Source of the DNA: Stenotrophomonas pavanii
Lineage (GTDB): Bacteria; Pseudomonadota; Gammaproteobacteria; Xanthomonadales; Xanthomonadaceae
Reading direction: 5' to 3'
DNA length: 64,000 nucleotides
NCBI RefSeq assembly: GCF_900101175.1
Contig: NZ_FNFQ01000005.1
Coordinates: forward strand, 62,001 to 126,000
The position numbers and the translations under genes were made by a program. This document shows positions 50,191-59,223 of the stretch, piece after piece. How positions within the stretch are numbered: the stretch's first letter is position 1; each line of letters opens with the position of its first letter. The notes under the pieces are model-generated. The model searched no databases. It saw only the letters and a program-made list of their open reading frames with translations, and was not told the origin of the DNA.

Positions 50191-52680
50191 ATGGTCTACG
50201 AACTCGCCAAGCGCACCGCCGATGCGGAGCAGAAGCTCGCCACCCGCGATGGCCTGCCGGCCCGCGATGGCGCACTGCTCAGCGCGCGCCTGCAGCGTCG
50301 CTACCAGGACCGCATCACCGGCAGCTTCGCCATTCCCGGCCGCGAAGGCCGCTATGCGCCGCTTCCCGCCTCGGTACCGCCGGCGCTGGCCGCGGCGCTG
50401 CAGGCACGCGGCATCGAGCAGCTCTACAGCCACCAGGCCGAGGCCTGGGAGGCCAGCCAGCGCGGCGAGCACGTGGCCATCGTCACCCCCACCGCCAGCG
50501 GCAAGTCGTTGTGCTACACCTTGCCGGTGGTCAGCGCGGCCATGCAGGACAAGGCCAAGGCGCTGTACCTGTTCCCGACCAAGGCGCTGGCCCAGGACCA
50601 GGTGGCCGAGCTGCTGGAACTCAACCGTGCCGGCGACCTGGGCGTGAAGGCCTTCACCTTCGATGGCGATACCCCGGGTGATGCACGGCAGGCGATCCGC
50701 CTGCATGGCGACATCGTGGTGTCCAACCCGGACATGCTGCACCAGGCGATCCTGCCGCATCACACCAAGTGGGCGCAGTTCTTCGAGAACCTGCGCTACA
50801 TCGTCATCGACGAGGTGCATACCTACCGCGGCGTGTTCGGCAGCCACGTCACCAACGTGCTGCGCCGGCTCAAGCGCATCTGCGCGTTCTACGGCGTGCA
50901 ACCGCAGTTCATCCTGTGCTCGGCCACCATCGGCAACCCGCAGGCGCATGCCGAGGCGTTGATCGAGGCGCCGGTCACCGCCATCACCGAATCCGGCGCA
51001 CCCAGCGGGCCGAAGCAGGTGCTGCTGTGGAACCCGCCGGTGATCAATCCGGACCTGGGCCTGCGCGCTTCAGCGCGCTCGCAGAGCAACCGCATCGCGC
51101 GCATCGCGATCAAGTCCGGGTTGAAGACGCTGGTGTTCGCGCAGACACGGCTGATGGTCGAAGTGCTGACCAAGTACCTGAAGGACATCTTCGACCACGA
51201 CCCGCGCAAGCCGCCGCGCATCCGTGCCTACCGCGGCGGCTACCTGCCCACCGAACGCCGCGAGACCGAGCGGGCGATGCGCGCCGGCAACATCGACGGC
51301 ATCGTCAGCACCTCGGCGCTGGAGCTGGGGGTGGATATCGGCAGCCTGGACGTGGTCATCCTCAACGGCTACCCCGGCAGCGTGGCCGCCACCTGGCAGC
51401 GCTTCGGCCGTGCCGGCCGTCGCCAGCAGCCGGCGCTGGGGGTGATGGTGGCCAGCTCGCAGCCACTGGACCAGTACGTGGTGCGGCATCCGGATTTCTT
51501 CGCCGAAGCCTCGCCCGAACATGCGCGCATCGCGCCGGACCAGCCGCTGATCCTGTTCGACCACATCCGCTGCGCCGCGTTCGAGTTGCCGTTCCGGGTC
51601 GGCGATGGCTTCGGCCCGATCGACCCGGAAGTATTCCTGGAAGCGCTGGCCGAAACCGAGGTCCTCCACCGCGAAGGCGAACGCTGGGAATGGATCGCCG
51701 ACAGCTACCCGGCCAACGCGGTCAGCCTGCGCGCGGTCGCCGACGGCAACTTCGTGGTGGTCGACCGCAGCGATGGCCGCCAGCAGATCATCGCCGAGGT
51801 CGATTATTCCGCCGCCGCGCTCACCCTGTACGAGGGCGCCATCCACATGGTGCAGTCCACGCCCTACCAGGTGGAAACGCTGGACTGGGAGGGCCGCAAG
51901 GCCTACGTCACCCGCACCCACGTGGACTACTACACCGACAGCATCGACTTCACCCGGCTCAAGGTGCTGGACCGCTTCGACGGCGGCGTGGCCGGCCGTG
52001 GCGATTCGCACCATGGCGAAGTGCACGTGGTGCGCCGCGTGGCCGGCTACAAGAAGATCCGCTACTACACCCACGAGAACATCGGTTATGGCCCGGTGAA
52101 TCTGCCCGACCAGGAGCTGCACACCACCGCGGTCTGGTGGCAGTTGCCGCAGGCCCTGCTGCTGCGCGCGTTCGCCAGCAAGCAGGATGCGCTCGATGGC
52201 TTCCTCGGTGCGGCGTATGCGCTGCACATCGTCGCCACCGTGGCGGTGATGGCCGATGCGCGCGACCTGCAGAAGTCGGTCGGCAACGGCGATGGTTCCT
52301 GGTTCGCCATCGCCGACCAGAGCGGCCGTGGCCAGCTGCGCGGCAGCGAAGGCGATCCTGGCGGGGTGGAGCTGCTGCAGGAGTTCGTACCCACGGTCTA
52401 TCTGTACGACAACTTCCCCGGCGGCGTCGGCCTCAGCGAACCGCTCTGGCAGCGCCAGGCCGAGCTGGTGCAGCGCGCGCGCGAACTGGTCCAGCGCTGC
52501 GACTGCAAGGCCGGCTGCCCGGCCTGTGTCGGCCCGGTGCTGGCCGCACAGGAGGACGATGAGACCTCGCCACGGGCGCTGGCGCTGCGCGTGCTGGACC
52601 TGTTCGATGCCGAGGCCTGCCAGTACGTGCGCGACGTGGTGGTGACCACGCGCGAGCCGATGGAGTTGCTGGCACCGTGA
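50191..52680 (+). CDS. mrfA: DEAD/DEAH-box helicase MrfA (YprA) family
   Basis: An 829-residue superfamily 2 helicase. Motifs: Walker A TPTASGKSL, DEVH box VIDEVHTYRG, SAT CSATIGN, and motif VI QRFGRAGRR. The C-terminal DUF1998-like domain ends with a four-cysteine cluster (CDCKAGCPAC), as in B. subtilis MrfA, where the cysteines are needed for repair of mitomycin C damage. The next gene, a DEDDh exonuclease-like protein, overlaps it by four bases (GTGA), the mrfAB arrangement. The ATG at 50191 has no strong ribosome site. Role: strand separation during an excision repair route distinct from UvrABC. Confidence 0.88.
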   Translation: MVYELAKRTADAEQKLATRDGLPARDGALLSARLQRRYQDRITGSFAIPGREGRYAPLPASVPPALAAALQARGIEQLYSHQAEAWEASQRGEHVAIVTPTASGKSLCYTLPVVSAAMQDKAKALYLFPTKALAQDQVAELLELNRAGDLGVKAFTFDGDTPGDARQAIRLHGDIVVSNPDMLHQAILPHHTKWAQFFENLRYIVIDEVHTYRGVFGSHVTNVLRRLKRICAFYGVQPQFILCSATIGNPQAHAEALIEAPVTAITESGAPSGPKQVLLWNPPVINPDLGLRASARSQSNRIARIAIKSGLKTLVFAQTRLMVEVLTKYLKDIFDHDPRKPPRIRAYRGGYLPTERRETERAMRAGNIDGIVSTSALELGVDIGSLDVVILNGYPGSVAATWQRFGRAGRRQQPALGVMVASSQPLDQYVVRHPDFFAEASPEHARIAPDQPLILFDHIRCAAFELPFRVGDGFGPIDPEVFLEALAETEVLHREGERWEWIADSYPANAVSLRAVADGNFVVVDRSDGRQQIIAEVDYSAAALTLYEGAIHMVQSTPYQVETLDWEGRKAYVTRTHVDYYTDSIDFTRLKVLDRFDGGVAGRGDSHHGEVHVVRRVAGYKKIRYYTHENIGYGPVNLPDQELHTTAVWWQLPQALLLRAFASKQDALDGFLGAAYALHIVATVAVMADARDLQKSVGNGDGSWFAIADQSGRGQLRGSEGDPGGVELLQEFVPTVYLYDNFPGGVGLSEPLWQRQAELVQRARELVQRCDCKAGCPACVGPVLAAQEDDETSPRALALRVLDLFDAEACQYVRDVVVTTREPMELLAP

Positions 52681-53705
52681 GCCTGAGCCTGGACAAGCTG
52701 CGCCTGCTGCGGAAGCAGGCCGGCGACCCGAAAGCCGCCGTACCGGCGGCACCGGACGCTCCCGCTGCACCTGCGGCACCGCGGGCCGCCAACGATGCGC
52801 GACAGCCGCCGGTCGAGCGCTCGGTGTTCGCCTGGGTCGAACAGGAGATCCGCCACAAGCCGACCGGCGCTGCGGCCTGTGCCCCGACACCGGCGCCGGC
52901 AACGCTGCGGCGGCCGGAGGTGGGAAGCCTGCATCGCCTGCTCGGCCTGCGCGCGCGCGGTTCCGCCACGCCGGCACGCGCCAGCGCACAGGATCGCCAG
53001 CTACCGGGGGAGGAGATCGCGCCGGGCCTGTTCCTGGTCGAATCGCTGCAACCGCAGCCGATCCCGGCCGCCCCGTTGTCACTGGCCTTCGCCAGGCGCG
53101 AGGACCAGCACGTGGCCGCGCGCGATCTGCTGTTCTTCGATACCGAGACCACCGGCCTGGCCGGTGGCACCGGCACCCGCGCCTTCATGATCGGCGCGGC
53201 CGACTGGCACGTGTGCCCGCAGCGCGGCGAGGGCCTGCGCATCCGCCAGCTGCTGATGTCCACCCTGGCCGCCGAAGAGGCGATGCTGGCCACCTTCGCC
53301 GGCTGGCTGCAGCCGTCCACCGTGTTCTGCAGCTACAACGGCCGCAGCTACGATGCGCCGCTGCTGAAGGCGCGCTATCGGCTGGCCCGCCAGCCCGACC
53401 CGATCAGTGCACTGGACCACGTCGACCTGCTCTACCCCACGCGCCGCCGTTACCGCGGCCGCTGGGAGAACTGCAAGCTGTCCACCATCGAACGCCAGCT
53501 GCTGCGCGTCGTGCGCGAGGACGACCTGCCGGGCTCGGAGGCGCCTGGTGCCTGGTTGCGCTTCCTGCGCGGCGGCGACGCGGTGAACCTGCGGCGGGTG
53601 GCCGACCACAACCACCAGGACGTGGTGACCCTGGCCCTGCTGTTGCAGCGGCTGGTACGCGAGGAACAGCGCGAACGCGAGACGCTGGCGCTGGTCGGGC
53701 AGTAG
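52677..53705 (+). CDS. mrfB: Ribonuclease H-like exonuclease MrfB (YprB) family
   Basis: A 342-residue protein starting at GTG inside the mrfA stop. A variable Ala/Pro-rich N-terminus (1-130) precedes a DEDDh exonuclease core: FFDTETTGLAGGTGTRAF (Asp and Glu), SYNGRSYDAPLLKARY, DHVDLLYPTRRRYRGRWENCKLSTIE and HNHQDVVTLALLL (His-Asp). B. subtilis MrfB is a metal-dependent exonuclease paired with MrfA. The tight overlap implies stoichiometric production. Confidence 0.87.
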   Translation: MSLSLDKLRLLRKQAGDPKAAVPAAPDAPAAPAAPRAANDARQPPVERSVFAWVEQEIRHKPTGAAACAPTPAPATLRRPEVGSLHRLLGLRARGSATPARASAQDRQLPGEEIAPGLFLVESLQPQPIPAAPLSLAFARREDQHVAARDLLFFDTETTGLAGGTGTRAFMIGAADWHVCPQRGEGLRIRQLLMSTLAAEEAMLATFAGWLQPSTVFCSYNGRSYDAPLLKARYRLARQPDPISALDHVDLLYPTRRRYRGRWENCKLSTIERQLLRVVREDDLPGSEAPGAWLRFLRGGDAVNLRRVADHNHQDVVTLALLLQRLVREEQRERETLALVGQ

Positions 53706-53771
53706 GCGTTGACATGCCCTGACGGTGGCAGCGGTGACACTGCCGGCACCATCCACGCCTGGAGCCTGACG

Positions 53772-54086
53772 ATGCGTCCCAGTCCCCTTGTCCTGCTCGC
53801 CATCCTGCCCTTGGCCGCCTGCAGTCACGCCGGCGGCAGCACCGCCCACGATCCTGCGCCGGCGCCCGTGGCCGATGCCGGGCACGAATGCAGACCCGAG
53901 GCGCTGGACGCCTTCACCGGCAAGACCGCCGACGAGGCCACGATCAGGAAACTGGTGGCTGACAGCGGCGCGCGCGGCGCACGGGTGGTCAAGCCGGGCA
54001 TGGCGGTGACCATGGACTTCCGCCAGGACCGCGTCACCGTGCAGGTGGACGCGCAGAACCGCATCGAACGCGCCAGCTGCGGTTGA
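53772..54086 (+). CDS. I78-family peptidase-inhibitor-like lipoprotein (1)
   Basis: A 104-residue lipoprotein with lipobox LAAC (Cys17). The mature part has the I78 pattern: CRPEALDAFTGKTADEATI, DSGARGARVVKPGMAVTMDF, and a terminal RIERASCG with two cysteines that probably pair. I78 proteins inhibit serine proteases such as elastase. The ATG at 53772 is chosen for its signal peptide. It is the closest of the three I78 genes in this window to the family consensus. Confidence 0.85.
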   Translation: MRPSPLVLLAILPLAACSHAGGSTAHDPAPAPVADAGHECRPEALDAFTGKTADEATIRKLVADSGARGARVVKPGMAVTMDFRQDRVTVQVDAQNRIERASCG

Positions 54087-54094
54087 TCGGCCCG

Positions 54095-54149
54095 GTGGGT
54101 GCCGGCCACTGGCCGGCGCCCCACATTGCCGGCCAGCGGCCGGCACTAC
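54095..54149. repeat. SMAG-type inverted pair
   Basis: GTGGGTGCCGGCCACTGGCC opens and GCCGGCCAGCGGCCGGCACTAC closes the pair; the left border is GTGG rather than GTAG. It lies between convergent genes. Confidence 0.75.
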
Positions 54150-54152
54150 CAG

Positions 54153-56153
54153 TCAGAGACGCTCGGCCTTGCCGCTGGCCAGTGCGCGCGCGATCACCTG
54201 CTGTGCCTGCTGCGACGCCTGCGCATGCACGCGGGCCTGGCGCTCGCCAAGCGCGGCCTGCTGGCTGCCCAGCGCCGCCTGACGGCTGGCCAGTTCAGAC
54301 TGCTGGCTGGCCAGCCGCTGGATATCGCGGGTGTGGCTGGCACGCGCGGTTTCGTTGTCCACGTCCTGCATGGCACGACGTGCCTGTGCTGCGGCCTCAC
54401 GCGCGGCCTCACGTGCAATGGACGAATCGCGGGTCGCGCCCCGCGCCGCCTTCGCCGCCTCGGCCGCCGCTTCGCGGTTGATGTCATGCGCGGCCATCGC
54501 GCTGCGCGCGGCCTGGGCGGCCGCCAAGGCGATGCGTCGCGCCTCCTCGCCCTGCAGGCGGCCCATCTCGCCCATCTGCCTGCCGAGTTCACCCTGCCGG
54601 CGGCCCAGCGCACTCTGCTGACGGCCGAGTTCGCGCTGCTGGCGGCCCAGATCCACCGCGCCACTGTAGGCACGCTGCAGGCTCTGGATCATCATCGGAT
54701 CGCGCACCACGTAGCGCTTGTCGCCCTGGCGGAACCACAACGCCGGGCCCTTGCCGAGCTGCTGGCGGGCCACCGTCACGTCATCCATGCCGCCGTTGGC
54801 GAAGGTCGAATCACCATCGACCAGCACGAAGGCCTGCGGCGGCGACCTGCCCAGGTCCAGGCGGCCATAGGTGGTGATGGATGAGGCCGTCGAAGTCGTT
54901 CCCTGGGGGTCTTCGGCCATGCCGGCGGCGGCGTCGAAATCGGCCACGTCGGCATCGTCGGGCCCGGTCGTATCAGCGGGTTCGGCCGGTGCTGCAGGCG
55001 CCTCCGGTGCAGCCGGTGCTGCAGGCGCCTCCGGCACACCCGCGGCCGATGGCGGTGCGGCCGGGGCCTTGGGAGCCTTCGGCGGTGGCGGCACAGCCAC
55101 CTTCGGTGCCGTCGGCGGCGCGGGCGGAGCCGGCGGCACCGGGGCCGCGACCAGGCGCATCGGCGCCACGCCCACCAGGACCACGACGGCCGTCAGCGCC
55201 ATCGCCAGAACGCGCGGGCAGGCCCGGCGCGGCTGCAGCGACAGCAGGCGGCGCTTGAGGCTGGTGGCGTCCGGCGCGGCACTGGCCACGCCCAGGTGTG
55301 GCTGCGGCGCAACGCCCAGCTGCAGCAGCAGGCGGCCATAGGCCTGGCGGCTGGCACCCTGCTGGCCCACCACGGCCGCATCCACGGCTTCCTCGCGGGC
55401 CTGCGCGTATTCGCGCACCGACAGGCGCAGCAACGGGTGGAAGAAGAACAGGTGCTGGGCCAGCGCGGGCAGCAGGCCCCATTGCAGGTCACGGCGCTGC
55501 AGGTGCTGCAGTTCGTGGGTCAGTGCCAGGTCCAGCGCGTCGCCCTGCAGGGCGTTGTCGCCCGCCGGCAGCAGCAGCACCGGGCGGAACGGACCGACCA
55601 GCTGCGGTGCGTCCACCTGCCTGCTCATCCACAGCCGCGGCGCAGGGCGCACGCCGTGTGCATCGGACGCCAGCTGCAACGCGGCTACCAGCGCCTCGTC
55701 CGTGCAGGGATACGCCGCCGCCAGCAACGCGCGGCAGCGACGCCATTCACCGAAGGTGCGCAGGGCCATCAGCAGCACGCCCGACATCCACAGGCCGGCC
55801 AGTGCCACCGCCCACCACGCCATGGCCGGCATGTCCGCCGCAGCCGTGGGCATCGCAGCCAGCAGCTGTGCCGAGGCTTCCGGGGCCAGCGGATAGACCA
55901 CGTCGGCGGCCGCATCGGTTGCGGTCATCGCCACCGCCTGCGGTGCGGGCAGCCAGGCCAGCTGCAGCGGCTGGCTCCAGAACAGGCCAAGCACGGCCTG
56001 CAGCGATACCAGCCACCACAGGCGGCAGCGGGTCGCCGCCGACAGTGACGGCAGCGCGCGGCACACGCCATACACCAGGGCCACCAGCAACACAGTCTGC
56101 AGGCTGGTCCAGCCCAGCCGTTCCAACAACGGGATCAGCATCGTGGTGTCCAT
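54153..56153 (-). CDS. BlaR1-like M56 metallopeptidase with coiled-coil C-terminus
   Basis: A 666-residue membrane protein. Four hydrophobic segments, with the last near 320, surround an M56 zinc protease domain: THELQHLQRRD (HExxH) and AREEAVDAAVVG. BlaR1 proteases cleave the cognate BlaI repressor. Here the usual penicillin-binding sensor is missing: after the membrane part come a Pro/Ala-rich linker (PPAPPAPPTAPK...), a DUF-like strand region (GPALWFRQGDKRYVVRD), then a long heptad coiled coil (LGRQQRELGRQQSALGRRQGE). So the input signal is probably not beta-lactam binding. It lies three bases after blaI, co-transcribed. Confidence 0.82.
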   Translation of the reverse strand: MDTTMLIPLLERLGWTSLQTVLLVALVYGVCRALPSLSAATRCRLWWLVSLQAVLGLFWSQPLQLAWLPAPQAVAMTATDAAADVVYPLAPEASAQLLAAMPTAAADMPAMAWWAVALAGLWMSGVLLMALRTFGEWRRCRALLAAAYPCTDEALVAALQLASDAHGVRPAPRLWMSRQVDAPQLVGPFRPVLLLPAGDNALQGDALDLALTHELQHLQRRDLQWGLLPALAQHLFFFHPLLRLSVREYAQAREEAVDAAVVGQQGASRQAYGRLLLQLGVAPQPHLGVASAAPDATSLKRRLLSLQPRRACPRVLAMALTAVVVLVGVAPMRLVAAPVPPAPPAPPTAPKVAVPPPPKAPKAPAAPPSAAGVPEAPAAPAAPEAPAAPAEPADTTGPDDADVADFDAAAGMAEDPQGTTSTASSITTYGRLDLGRSPPQAFVLVDGDSTFANGGMDDVTVARQQLGKGPALWFRQGDKRYVVRDPMMIQSLQRAYSGAVDLGRQQRELGRQQSALGRRQGELGRQMGEMGRLQGEEARRIALAAAQAARSAMAAHDINREAAAEAAKAARGATRDSSIAREAAREAAAQARRAMQDVDNETARASHTRDIQRLASQQSELASRQAALGSQQAALGERQARVHAQASQQAQQVIARALASGKAERL

Positions 56154-56156
56154 GGC

Positions 56157-56543
56157 TCAGCCCTCGTGGCGACGCGATTGGAGTTGGGCCACCAGCGCTT
56201 CCAGCTCGGCCAGTTCGTTGTCGCTGACCTGCTGGCGCTGCGACAGGTAGGCCACGAACGGCGACACCGAGCCCTGCAGGGTGTTGTCGACGAACTGGGC
56301 CACGGCGCCCTGCAGCACGCTCTGCGGGCCACGGGTGGCCTGGTAGCGGTAGACGCCGTCCTGCTGGTGGCGCTGAAGATACCCCTTCGCCCGCAGCCGC
56401 TCCATCATCGTCAGCACGGTCGAACGGGCCAGGCCGCGGGCCTCGCCGTAGCCACTGGCGACCTCGCCGACCGTGGCCGGCGCATGTTCATCGATGTACT
56501 GCAGCAGGGCCAGTTCCTGGTCCCCGATCGTCTTGCCACGCAT
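56157..56543 (-). CDS. blaI: BlaI/MecI/CopY-type transcriptional repressor
   Basis: A 128-residue winged-helix repressor: IGDQELALLQYIDEHAPATV, recognition helix region GLARSTVLTMMERLRAKGYL, and a C-terminal dimerisation region (FVDNTLQGSVSPFVAYLS). BlaI is normally inactivated when its BlaR1 partner cleaves it; the cleavage site is not clear here. GGGAG precedes the ATG at 56543. Two dyad boxes lie immediately upstream, so autoregulation and control of the divergent serine hydrolase are likely. Confidence 0.88.
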   Translation of the reverse strand: MRGKTIGDQELALLQYIDEHAPATVGEVASGYGEARGLARSTVLTMMERLRAKGYLQRHQQDGVYRYQATRGPQSVLQGAVAQFVDNTLQGSVSPFVAYLSQRQQVSDNELAELEALVAQLQSRRHEG

Positions 56544-56557
56544 GACACCACTCCCTT

Positions 56558-56600
56558 GACTACACGTGTCGTCACTTTCTCTGTGACGACAACTGTAGTC
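56558..56600. promoter_or_regulatory. Double BlaI-type operator
   Basis: Two 16-bp dyads, GACTACACGTGTCGTC (56558-56573) and GACGACAACTGTAGTC (56585-56600), fit the ACA-N2-TGT core of BlaI/MecI sites. Centres are 27 bp apart. Together they also form a larger inverted repeat, placing both sites symmetrically between the divergent genes. Confidence 0.75.
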
Positions 56601-56704
56601 AACCCCCCGGAAGTCATGGGCCGACGAACGGTAGGCACCACCGCGCCCTTAAACCTTTGACGCGCCGTCTGCATCCGATCCGCAACGTCCCAGTGGAATG
56701 CCGC

Positions 56705-57802
56705 ATGTTCCGTCCCACGCTCCGAGTGCTGCTCATGCTCATCAGTGCACTGCCCTTCGCTGCCATCTCTGCCAGCCACGACCCGGCCAACGACCAGACC
56801 CGCCGCCTGATCCGCCAGGTCATGCTGGAACAGCGCATCCCCGGCTTGCAGGTCGCCGTGGTCAAGCAGGGACAGATCGTGCTGTCAGAGGCCTATGGCC
56901 TGGCCAACGTCGAGAACGGCGTGCCCGCCTCGCGCGATACCCGCTTCCCGCTCAATTCGGCCACCAAGGCGTTCACCGGCGTGGCCGCCGCACAGTTGGC
57001 ACAGCGGGGGCAGCTGGATCTGGACGCGCCGGCGTCGCGCTACCTGGATGATCTTCCACCTGCGTGGAAAGACGTACGCGTGCGCCAGTTGCTGGCGCAT
57101 ACCTCAGGCCTTCCGGACATCCTTGATGCGAACGGACTGCTTGGCGGTGGCTCCGAGGCACAGGCATGGGCGGCAGTCACCGCGCGCCCTGTCGAAGCCG
57201 CCCCGGGGCAGCGTTTTGCCTACAACCAGACCAACTACGTGCTGCTGGCCAGGATCATCGCGCAGCTATCCGGCATGCCCTACGAACGCTTCCTGGCCAC
57301 CGGCCAGTTCAGCAGTGCACGCATGGCGCGCACCACCTTCGGCGACAGCTATGACCTGATTCCGGAGGTAGCGACGATGTACAGCCTGGCCCCGCGTGCC
57401 ACCGACGCGGCGGATGCGCCGTCGCGCCTGTCGCACTGGTTCTATGACATACCGCCTTCGTTGTGGGCCGGTGGCGGCATCCTCACCACCGCCGACGACA
57501 CCGCGCGCTGGCTGGTCGCGCTGACCGAAGGCGGCCTGCTGGACGACGCCGCGCGTGCACGCATGTGGTCGGCCGAGCGTCTGGCCGATGGCCGTGCCGG
57601 CCCCTGGGCCGCCGGCTGGCCCGTGCTGCAGGACACACCGGACCTGCAGGTCGCCGGCATCGGCGGTGCCCGCTCGGCCTTCGTGGTCTACCCCGAGCGC
57701 GGCGTGGCGGTGGTGGTGCTGACCAATCTTGTCGGTGCCAATCCGCAGCAGTTCATTCCACGCATCGCCGATCTTTATGCGCCTGCGGTGACCGTGCCCT
57801 GA
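56705..57802 (+). CDS. Class-C beta-lactamase-like serine hydrolase (S12 family)
   Basis: A 365-residue exported serine hydrolase with signal peptide ending ISASH. The catalytic SxxK motif is Ser85-Ala-Thr-Lys88, followed by AHTSGLPDIL and the Tyr motif FAYNQTNYVLL (Tyr173). The third motif (KTG/HTG) is replaced by a region reading GIGGARSAF, so activity against beta-lactams is doubtful; an esterase or D-peptidase role is possible. The ATG at 56705 is preferred to an upstream TTG. It is divergent from blaI across the double operator, so it is probably the regulated target. Confidence 0.83.
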   Translation: MFRPTLRVLLMLISALPFAAISASHDPANDQTRRLIRQVMLEQRIPGLQVAVVKQGQIVLSEAYGLANVENGVPASRDTRFPLNSATKAFTGVAAAQLAQRGQLDLDAPASRYLDDLPPAWKDVRVRQLLAHTSGLPDILDANGLLGGGSEAQAWAAVTARPVEAAPGQRFAYNQTNYVLLARIIAQLSGMPYERFLATGQFSSARMARTTFGDSYDLIPEVATMYSLAPRATDAADAPSRLSHWFYDIPPSLWAGGGILTTADDTARWLVALTEGGLLDDAARARMWSAERLADGRAGPWAAGWPVLQDTPDLQVAGIGGARSAFVVYPERGVAVVVLTNLVGANPQQFIPRIADLYAPAVTVP

Positions 57803-57804
57803 GG

Positions 57805-57828
57805 TGGCCGGCCAGCGGCCGGCACTAC
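57805..57828. repeat. Single SMAG palindrome
   Basis: A reverse-oriented GGCCGGCCAGCGGCCGGCAC followed by TAC, directly after the stop codon, between convergent genes. Confidence 0.75.
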
Positions 57829-57841
57829 CGCCAGTGCTTGT

Positions 57842-58954
57842 TCACCCACGTGGCCCGCCCATCACCGGCAGGATCACCCCGCTGATGTAGCTGGCACAGG
57901 CTGGCGACGCCAGGAACACATAGGCCGGTGACAGCTCCTCGGGCTGTGCGGGCCGGCCCATGTCACTGTCCTTGCCGAATTCCGCTACGTCTTCAGCCTG
58001 CTTGTCAGCCGGATTCAAGGGCGTCCACACCGGACCGGGTGCCACGCAGTTGACCCGGATGCCACGTGGCAGCAGCTGGCTGGCCAGGGCCTTGGTGAAC
58101 GCATGGATCGCGCCCTTGGTGGCCGAGTAATCGATCAGCGCCTTGCTGCCGAAGAGTCCGGTTTCCGAACCGGTGTTGATGATGCTGGCGCCCTCGCCCA
58201 TGTGCGGCAGTACCGCACGCGCCATCTGGATGTAGCCGCCGATGTTGGTCTGCAGCGTCTCTTGCAGGTGCGCGTCTTCCAGATCCTCCAGCCGCTCGCA
58301 GTGCAGCTGGAACGCGGCGTTGTTGACCAGGATGTCGATGCCACCGAAGGCCTTGGCCACCTGCTTCACCGCCTTGTTGCAGAAGCGCGGGTCGCGCACG
58401 TCACCGGCGATCACCACACAGCGGCCGCCTTCGCGCTCCACGTGCTGGCGGGTGAGGTCGGCATCTTCGGCCTCGTCCAGGTGCAGAACCGCCACATCGG
58501 CGCCTTCGCGTGCGAACAGCACGGCCACCGCGCGGCCGATGCCGGAATCACCGCCCGTGACGATCGCGCGCATGCCCTGCAGCTTGCCGCTGCCGGTGTA
58601 GTCCGGCGCGAGGAAGCGCGGCGCCAGCGCCAGTTCGTGTTCGTGCCCCGGCTTTGCCAGCTGCTGGGCCGGCATGGCCTCCGGCTGGCGGCGTGCGCCG
58701 GCCTGGGTGGCGGTCTTTTTCGTGGCCTTCTTGGCCGCGCGGGCGTCCTTGGCCTTTTCCTGGTCCTGCAGGCGCCGCTGCCGGGCGGCAACGCGGGCGG
58801 CACGGGGATCACCGGCGGCGGCCTTGCGCGTTGCGGTCTTCACCACCCGCGTACGCGCAGTGCCTGCAGCCGTTTCCGCAGCCGGCGCCTTCGCACCCTT
58901 GCGTACCTTGGGGGATGCCTTGCGGCGGGCGGGCACCTTCTTGCTCGTGGCCAT
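57842..58954 (-). CDS. SDR oxidoreductase with histone-H1-like N-terminal tail
   Basis: A 370-residue short-chain dehydrogenase. The first ~90 residues are Lys/Ala/Arg-rich (SKKVPARRKASPKVRKGAK; AKDARAAKKATKKTATQAG), like bacterial histone H1 or AlgP-type tails. The SDR domain follows: TGGDSGIGRAVAVLF (NAD(P) site), NNAAFQ, catalytic Ser in NTGSETG and YSATKGA (Tyr-x3-Lys), then PGPVWTPL. The core resembles YghA-type general-stress SDRs. AAGGAG lies upstream of the ATG at 58954. The basic tail may bind nucleic acid or polyphosphate; this is inference. Confidence 0.85.
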   Translation of the reverse strand: MATSKKVPARRKASPKVRKGAKAPAAETAAGTARTRVVKTATRKAAAGDPRAARVAARQRRLQDQEKAKDARAAKKATKKTATQAGARRQPEAMPAQQLAKPGHEHELALAPRFLAPDYTGSGKLQGMRAIVTGGDSGIGRAVAVLFAREGADVAVLHLDEAEDADLTRQHVEREGGRCVVIAGDVRDPRFCNKAVKQVAKAFGGIDILVNNAAFQLHCERLEDLEDAHLQETLQTNIGGYIQMARAVLPHMGEGASIINTGSETGLFGSKALIDYSATKGAIHAFTKALASQLLPRGIRVNCVAPGPVWTPLNPADKQAEDVAEFGKDSDMGRPAQPEELSPAYVFLASPACASYISGVILPVMGGPRG

Positions 58955-58989
58955 GGGGTCTCCTTCAGTCAGATGGGAATGGGGGCTGC

Positions 58990-59223
58990 TCAGGCGCGGT
59001 CGGCCACGCCCTGCACGCCGGCGTGGCTGGCACAGTGCGCACAGCAGAAGATCCGGCCGTCGCCTTCGACGCCGTGGCCGATCACCGCGCAGTCGCAGTG
59101 CGCGCAGTGCGGGGCGAAGGCATGGATCGCGCACTCGAACGAGTCAAACGTGCCGCTGCGCCCGCCCTGCTGCAGGGTGAAGCTCTTGTCGTAGTCGTTA
59201 CCGCAGACATCACAGGTGGCCAT
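58990..59223 (-). CDS. Cys/His-rich small protein (probable zinc-binding)
   Basis: A 77-residue protein with GGAGG before the ATG at 59223. It carries CDVCGNDYDKSF at the N-terminus and PHCAHCDCAVIGHG plus FCCAHCASHAG toward the C-terminus, i.e. two zinc-ribbon-like CxxC pairs with nearby histidines. FDSFECAIHAF in the middle is a recognisable motif of this small-protein family. It lies 35 bp upstream of the SDR gene on the same strand and is likely co-expressed. Function unknown; metal sensing or storage is plausible. Confidence 0.75.
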   Translation of the reverse strand: MATCDVCGNDYDKSFTLQQGGRSGTFDSFECAIHAFAPHCAHCDCAVIGHGVEGDGRIFCCAHCASHAGVQGVADRA

